Assembly: GCA_021292105.1 (NCBI GenBank)
Contig: CM037865.1
Span: 70,980,356-71,044,355 of the forward strand
Reading direction: 5' to 3'
Source: Anadara kagoshimensis
Taxonomy: Eukaryota > Mollusca > Bivalvia > Arcoida > Arcidae
Length of the DNA: 64,000 bases
A program made the translations under genes and the position numbers. Shown one piece after another: positions 58,721 to 64,000 of the stretch; the first letter of the stretch is position 1, and each line of letters starts with the position of its first letter. Under the pieces are notes generated by a model. That model worked only from the letters and a program-made list of their open reading frames with translations. It had not been told where the DNA came from and did not search any database.

Positions 58721-59298
58721 CTTTGTTACCCATTGTTTATTTGAATTAAACATCAATTATGATGCAATAAAGTGAAAGAATCCTGTGTCAAAAAACAGGT
58801 GTCTACTTGCTCACTTCATCAGATAATTGGACGATAATGTATGGTGTTTCGATTCACCGACATATGGCGCAGTTCGGTTGTCAAGTTGGCGAAGTTAGCT
58901 TTAGGCCACGAAAACAACCTATCATAAACACACATGTAAGCGGTGTTAAATTACGAGGCTAATTAATAATTGAAAACATATAAATTTTTAATTTATTATT
59001 GCAAGTGGTTTGACTGTAACAACATTAGGCCGAAGTTTCTGCCTCTTACGTTCCCGTTTAATTTTGTAAAATCAATTAATAGGAACATACAAATAATCCG
59101 GCATGGTTTTCGGTCTACACAAACATATGTTTCATAGAATTATGGTTTGACTAATGCAATTTGACAATATACGATTAATATTACAATATGGACATTAAAC
59201 TTTGACTATTTATATGTCATGTGTTACACAAACTACGTTCAGAATAATTGTATGATAGTTAACGAGAGTTAGTTCAACTTCTTCATAAAATCATTACA
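58721..59298. promoter_or_regulatory. Upstream region of the Kunitz-like gene
   Basis: No frame or repeat supported. The promoter must lie here if the 59299 ATG is real, but I cannot point to a clear TATA element. Confidence 0.3.
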
Positions 59299-60517
59299 AT
59301 GCTGAAAATCCTCGTGACTATGTTGATTGTTCTTGTCATTCGATCAGAATGCATCCAGATTGAGCCACACAGTCCATCAGGTAAGTAGAGTCGGAGAAAG
59401 AGCAACAAAGCGCGCTCAAGTTTCTAAAATCAGGTTTTATTAACTTTGGAAGTTTTTTTTCGATTAGTAATTCGTTCAGACGAATTAATAATTCGTTCGT
59501 ACGAATTAGTTAAATCGTTCGGACGAATTAGATTTTTTTTTTCATTTGGCCCTTCCACGCCTCGTTAGAAAATAATTTCCAAAATATGTAAAAATATGGA
59601 TTTTTTAAATTTTTTTTTATTATTATTTTAGCATTCAACATATAAACAAACACAATACTATACTGACATTAAATCTTAACAGATAATAAGTAATAAATAC
59701 ATATGACCTATCCTTGTAATGTCCACATTGGTTAAAATTGTCATGAATATAACAATTATGATTATCCCCATTAAAATGTGTAGAAAATAATGTATTTATG
59801 GCAACTAGTTTTGGGATATCGTAATTTTCAAGTTCTATAACCGAAAAGAGCTCATGGCGTCAGCCAAATACATGTATGCAGAAAAAAGGGAGGTCTACAG
59901 AAATCGAGGTAAACAAAATTAATTCGCATCACATATCTATTAACTTGATAAGCATTTGCAATCTTTTAATTTTTTTCTAATAATATCTTCATCATTCATT
60001 TGACCATGACGTTAAACACCAACATATTGTTATTTTGCTCTATATTTATTGGGATCCAAAAGATTTTGATTAAAGTATGAAAAAGAGTAATTTTTCAAGA
60101 AAATGTCCCAAAATGGTGGAGTATACGAAAAACTTGGAGAAAACAACTAACCTTTTGCAAGTGACCTGACAAACTTCCTCACACTAAGATATTCTGTAGT
60201 GGATTTGGAAGCTGTACAACGAGTGTAAGCCGGTGCCTCAGACCACTTAGCCACCGAGATCGAAAATTGGGTCTTAGATCAACATAATGTGTTCATATGG
60301 AAATAAAATATAGATAACTTGATAAATATATAGTATTTGTATTAATGTTGTAGATTGTTTGCTGGAGCCGATATTGGAAGGGTACGTCTCCCTAAACCCT
60401 TTTTGGTACTTCGACGTGGATACTCAAACATGTAAACAACGCCTTTTTGGTGGACCCAACAATGGTGTTGGAAATAATTTCGACAGCAGATATGAGTGTA
60501 GAAAATATTGTGGATAA
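59299..60517 (+). CDS. Secreted Kunitz-like (BPTI fold) protein lacking one disulfide, 2 exons
   Basis: Exon 1 (59299-59380) encodes a signal peptide, MLKILVTMLIVLVIRSEC, and a short spacer, ending at the donor gtaagt. Exon 2 (60354-60517, TAA) follows an acceptor ttgtag, in matching phase. The total is 81 residues. The mature part fits the Kunitz scaffold in order: DCLLEP, FWYFDVDTQTC, LFGGPNN, NNFDSRYECRKYC. Four scaffold cysteines remain (positions I, III, V, VI). Cysteine II (GYVS instead of GxC) and IV (GGP instead of GGC) are both absent, so the disulfide nearest the inhibitory loop is lost as a pair. Kunitz proteins usually inhibit serine proteases, but loss of this bond and of the basic P1 region makes inhibition uncertain; some relatives act otherwise. 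A poly-A signal lies at 60613. Confidence 0.85.
60120..60262 (-). repeat. tRNA-derived SINE-like element in the Kunitz intron
   Basis: The minus strand starts gatctcggtggctaagtggt then ctgaggcacc, an excellent box A of a Leu/Ser-type tRNA head. Box B is degenerate and the body ends near gaaaacaactaacc. Confidence 0.65.
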
Positions 60518-60612
60518 AAGATTGGAAAATTCGATCATAATACGCCATAGTGGTTGGACACAAACACCTACACACATGTATACACACGTGCATACATTGT
60601 AATTATACAGTT

Positions 60613-60618
60613 AATAAA
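60613..60618 (+). terminator. Polyadenylation signal of the Kunitz-like gene
   Basis: aataaa lies 96 bases after the stop codon. Confidence 0.6.
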
Positions 60619-61020
60619 CACAAATGTCAAACCAAACATGAATTTGTTGTGTGTAACAAAAAATATCATGCCGAGGAAAATCTAAGTTTCCCCATTGTTT
60701 TCACAGAAATCGTGCTTTTAGGGTAGGTAACATGTCCTCCTTTATATGGTTTAAAGTGTTTCCGGATAATAACATCCTTCAACTAGTTGAAGATACTGTT
60801 ATTTGTAGGTGTGGCTTATTTATAATTTAATTTAATCAATCTTAAACTTTATTGAAAACCGTGACTTAGTATGATTTAATGTTGCTATATGTTTAAAACT
60901 AACTAGTATATCAGGAAAATAATTCTTATACTAGTAGTGCTGCTTAACTTGTAATGGTTAGGGAAAGTCTAATTCCTTATTGTGTAATGTACTTGGATGT
61001 ATTGTATAAGCTAGCTAAAC
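60619..61020. other. Intergenic, no gene seen
   Basis: No supported feature. Confidence 0.45.
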
Positions 61021-61024
61021 AGTA

Positions 61025-61105
61025 GATACTAACCCTTCCAGAGCAGCCGGCCTCACTTCCTTGATGGAAGTTCACGTGTTAAACTTAACTTGCAAGTTTT
61101 CACAG
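61025..61105 (+). repeat. Dispersed repeat, CCTTCCGGAGCACC family, copy 3
   Basis: aacccttccagagcagccgg then cttgatggaagttcacgtg matches the core at 16655. Confidence 0.6.
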
Positions 61106-61489
61106 GTTTTTTTTACTTTTCTATTGAGCTGTGATTTGAACTTAGATTGGTATGTTTGTTTTTGATTATATAGTAATATCTAGAGAAGCTCGGATTAATA
61201 ATACATATAATGGGTGAAGAGATAACTTAAGTAATCGAAAGACCAATAACAGTGTAACAGCTTAAAAAACTTCCAGCAAGGAATAGTCTAATCCCACTCG
61301 GTTGTTTGCCAAAGATCGGTGGTTTTCTTTGGGAACTCAGTTCCCGACCTCCATTGAAACTAATCACGCGTACGGTCACATCGATTTAAGTGAAATGTTT
61401 TGTCTTGGGCGAACAGCATGCAACATTACTCCACTCGGTTTCGCTGACAGCTGGGCGACTCGCTCGGGAATCTATCGGCGTTAAAGAAA

Positions 61490-62010
61490 TATACCTGAAA
61501 TGTGCCAATAGATATCATCTGTACTTGAACTTCACCCCAAGATACCATTTTATATTGAACAAAAATGCTTGAACCGCACCACTAGATGCCATTTTTTGTT
61601 GAACAAAAATACTTAAACCGCACCACTAGATACCATTTCATGTTGAACAAATGTACTCGAACCACACCACTAACATCATTTTACGGTGAATCACAAAACT
61701 TTTGTTTTATTATAATGGATATTTGATCCGCATCACTAGATACCTGTTTTATGTTGAGCAAAAATACTTGAACCGCAACGATAGATGTTTTTGTGTTGAA
61801 CAAAATGCTTAAACTGCAACACTTGAAGTTTTTTGTGTTGAACAAAATGCTTAAACTGCAACACTTGATGTTTTTTGTGTTGAACACTAGATGCCATTTT
61901 TTGTTAGATTAAAATACTTAACTTGCACGAATAGATGCCATTTTATTCCATGAACAAAAATACTTAAACCACACCACTAGTACTTGAACCGTGAGTTGAA
62001 TCGCACCACT
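61490..62010. repeat. 44-bp minisatellite, about 10 diverged units
   Basis: Units read cttgaaccgcaccactagat then gccattttttgttgaacaaa and aata. Starts are spaced by about 44 bases (61570, 61613) with drift and truncation further right. Frames across it on the minus strand are artefacts. Confidence 0.85.
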
Positions 62011-62029
62011 ACACGGGGGGTATACCAAT

Positions 62030-62120
62030 TTCCCGAAAATCGCATCCAGCCGATGGATACGCGCTTTATAGCATCCGTCCGATGGTTTCTTCATACATTC
62101 GTGTGTTACAGCATCCAGTC
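62030..62120. repeat. GCATCC-motif cluster
   Basis: gcatccagccgatgg, gcatccgtccgatgg and gcatccagtcgagg occur about 30 bases apart, resembling the motif of the inverted arms at 62426 and 63900. Confidence 0.55.
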
Positions 62121-62425
62121 GAGGAAAATCATCACGGTCAGATACAGGTAAAGAGAGATTTTTGCGAATTTACAAGGTTTTGATTAAGTTAGATGATGGA
62201 ATGTGGTATAAGAATGGCCTTGCACTGTATTGACATCGTCAGATTGCATATGGCATGCAGAATAATCAAACTAACTCCAGAAATGTTACTCTGAGCAGAC
62301 AATGTTGATTTTTTCAATATAAAATGCTTCATCTTATGTGTAAAGGTGTAATTTTTTATATACACACGCACAACACAACACTCTTTTTGTTCCCTTCCAT
62401 TTTTGCTTGCAACTATGTAATTAAG

Positions 62426-64000
62426 TGCAATAAATCGGACGTTAAAGATTTCGTGGTACGGCATCCGACGGAACATAGTACGGCATCCAGATATTTTAAG
62501 TAATATTAGGTACGGCATCCATCTTTGTTTGTATACAGTGAATAGTATAATAATTTGGAACCAAAGTCCTGATTGAAATAAAAAAAAGTCTCATATGTTG
62601 CAATATTAGTACATGTCTGACCCTGAAATATTAGAACATCTAATTGTAGTAGCACTGAAACAAAATGCACATGAAACCCGTGTATATATTTATGTGAAGC
62701 TGCCCCAACATCATAAACTGATTGACAGTTCTTGGCCAGGTTAAGATCCCAGAGACATCAAAGTTAGTCATCCGACGCAGTTGGAACCCGTATGCTGGAT
62801 CATGCACAAGACTTCCTAGATGCCTCTGAAGACCCGATCTCCATTTGTAGGAGTTACCAAATTCACATATGTTCCTCTTGCTCCCGTGGATTATTTGTAT
62901 TGGTCTCTCAGAAATGAGCTGCAAGTGAAATTGCGTTTGCAGATAGAACAAATATTTTTCGCTTGACCGTTACACTCACGCTCATGCCGCATAAAACTGC
63001 ACTTATTCGCAAAGCTCCGCTTGCATCGGCTTTTGTAAGACGCCCTTGATTAATGGCAATTCATATGATCATGCAGATGGCCGAGGCGGGTAAACTTCTT
63101 TTGACACATATTACAAAGGAGTCTTTTACCTTTATCAGAATGTTTGACCTTCGTGTGTTCGTTCAAGCTTGAACGCCGTTTAAAGACTTTTTCACAGTTG
63201 CTGCACATCCAATGTCTAGTGTGCTTTGCCTTGACATGACCCTTGAGACCAGCTGTACTGTAAAAAATATTGGGTGCATGCCGTACATTTAAATGGGACT
63301 TTTGAGTGGAATTTGCCAAGAAATCCTACCCACCACTGCAAATCCTACTTCTCAGTGGAGTTGATGTCAGTGGTAAAAGCGTTACAAGCTCCTCTCGTTG
63401 GATCTCTGATAAATCTAAAAATGGTCCCTCTCCCCCCTCTAGCTGAACCGCAATGTTCTGTCATGTGCTACTTTTGAATTTTTATGAAATAATACATAAT
63501 GACAGTTCTGAACGAAAAAAGAGTTACTCAGTCATATATGAATTTTTCATGCCGGATTGTTGGTTTACTGGTTATAATTTTAATTGTTAAATAGTTATAT
63601 TAGGGCCCTGCAAAAGTACACAATGTCCATCCACAGTCGGGAGTTTTATAATCAGTGGTCCCTACATGTGTTCTCATATACATGTATCGTGCTTCTTTTT
63701 TCTTAAGTTTCTTGTTTTTGCTGTGGTGTGTTATTCGTAGCTCTGGTTATTTTTAAGTCACTTTTCATTTTATAAATATATAGATTGTAATATTAATACA
63801 TCAGTAGTGGTGAAGGTATGTTGCTTGATTATAATCAATTGCGTACATACGCTACTTACAAGGTTATATATCAAAAGTGGAGCAAAACGAAATGTCATTT
63901 CTGAAGACGGATGCCGTAACATTAAGGAACGGATGCCGTACTGTTGTAAACCGCAGAACGGATGCCGTACTACGAAATCTTTAACGTCCGATTTATTGCA
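62426..64000. mobile_element. Inverted-repeat unit with TACGGCATCC words enclosing a zinc-finger relic
   Basis: The left arm tgcaataaatcggacgttaa, continuing for about 44 nearly identical bases, reappears inverted at the very end of the window (63957-64000). Inside the matching ends both arms carry three copies of TACGGCATCC spaced roughly 22-33 bases (62457-62520 and, inverted, 63905-63975). The arms enclose about 1.4 kb that includes the C2H2 finger relic. The arrangement looks like a foldback transposon, but the right boundary coincides with the window edge, so its true limits are unknown. Confidence 0.65.
62780..63319 (-). pseudogene. C2H2 zinc-finger protein relic, about six fingers
   Basis: Two fingers are intact: CSNCEKVFKRRSSLNEHTKV plus KH, and CNMCQKKFTRLGHLHDHMNC plus H, joined by a linker. 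They follow a degenerate finger ending AGLKGHVKAKH. After an in-frame TAA (63050-63052) the same frame continues with SRCKRSFANKCSFMRHEREC (first cysteine replaced by Tyr, last histidine by Cys) and CSICKRNFTCSSF up to 62891. A frameshift later, CEFGNSYKWRSGLQRHLGSL gives one more finger. The stop, the frameshift and the lost ligands indicate a pseudogene, though the first 89 codons could still be translated. C2H2 arrays bind DNA; the target is unknown. Confidence 0.75.

Noticed and set aside
60342-60593. Minus-strand frames over Kunitz exon 2
   Set aside because: They overlap the spliced Kunitz exon, have no recognisable domain and no supporting splice partners.
61681-61887. Minus-strand frame with internal peptide repeats
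   Set aside because: It is the 44-bp minisatellite in translation.

Overview
This is AT-rich eukaryotic nuclear DNA, most likely from a mollusc and probably a bivalve. The evidence is genes split by GT-AG introns, abundant microsatellites and minisatellites, tRNA-derived SINE-like sequences, and many nested DNA transposons and non-LTR retrotransposons of kinds common in bivalve genomes. The species assignment is inference. No bacterial features (operons, ribosome binding sites, CRISPR) are present.

About 0-25 kb is almost entirely mobile and satellite DNA. Two copies of one satellite-carrying element (copy A 401-1243 plus 8464-10857; copy B 19125-22282) each hold a ~2 kb array of a 42-bp repeat. 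Copy A was split by a non-LTR retrotransposon (1244-8463). That retrotransposon was in turn hit by three DNA elements: a TA-flanked foldback element built from 21-bp repeats (2577-3757), a hAT-type element with an 8-bp target duplication (4041-5412) and a second foldback element with an 8-bp duplication (7346-8423). Copy B gives the empty-site reference for the retrotransposon insertion. From 23.5 to 25.5 kb there is another nest of foldback elements and a hAT relic with a transposase fragment.

The middle and right hold the host genes. There is an alpha-1,3-fucosyltransferase-like (GT10) gene or pseudogene with a frame break (about 25995-27278). GTF2E1, the TFIIE alpha subunit, has four coding exons (36404-39574) that join in frame to 413 codons. 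An LDLRAP1/ARH-type PTB adaptor has eight coding exons (43653-50179) joining to 312 codons. A small secreted Kunitz-like protein has two exons (59299-60517, 81 aa). A decayed multi-finger C2H2 zinc-finger sequence (about 62780-63319, minus) lies between inverted repeats that carry a recurring TACGGCATCC word and run to the window edge. I see no functional link among these genes; they are ordinary neighbours.

Between the genes are a LINE 3' half (about 32621-34170), a ~1.6 kb element present twice in tandem (27988-31222), two inverted copies of a hAT-like element (24707-25528, 41934-42639), an 867-bp element with a 5-bp target duplication (52444-53310), and a Penelope-like reverse transcriptase relic (about 57000-57860) flanked on both sides by a 53-bp satellite. 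The strongest items for follow-up are the foldback/satellite elements, the inverted-repeat unit around the zinc-finger relic, and the Kunitz protein that has lost both partners of one disulfide. Exon coordinates were checked by hand for splice sites and reading phase; family names come from recognised motifs, without any database search.
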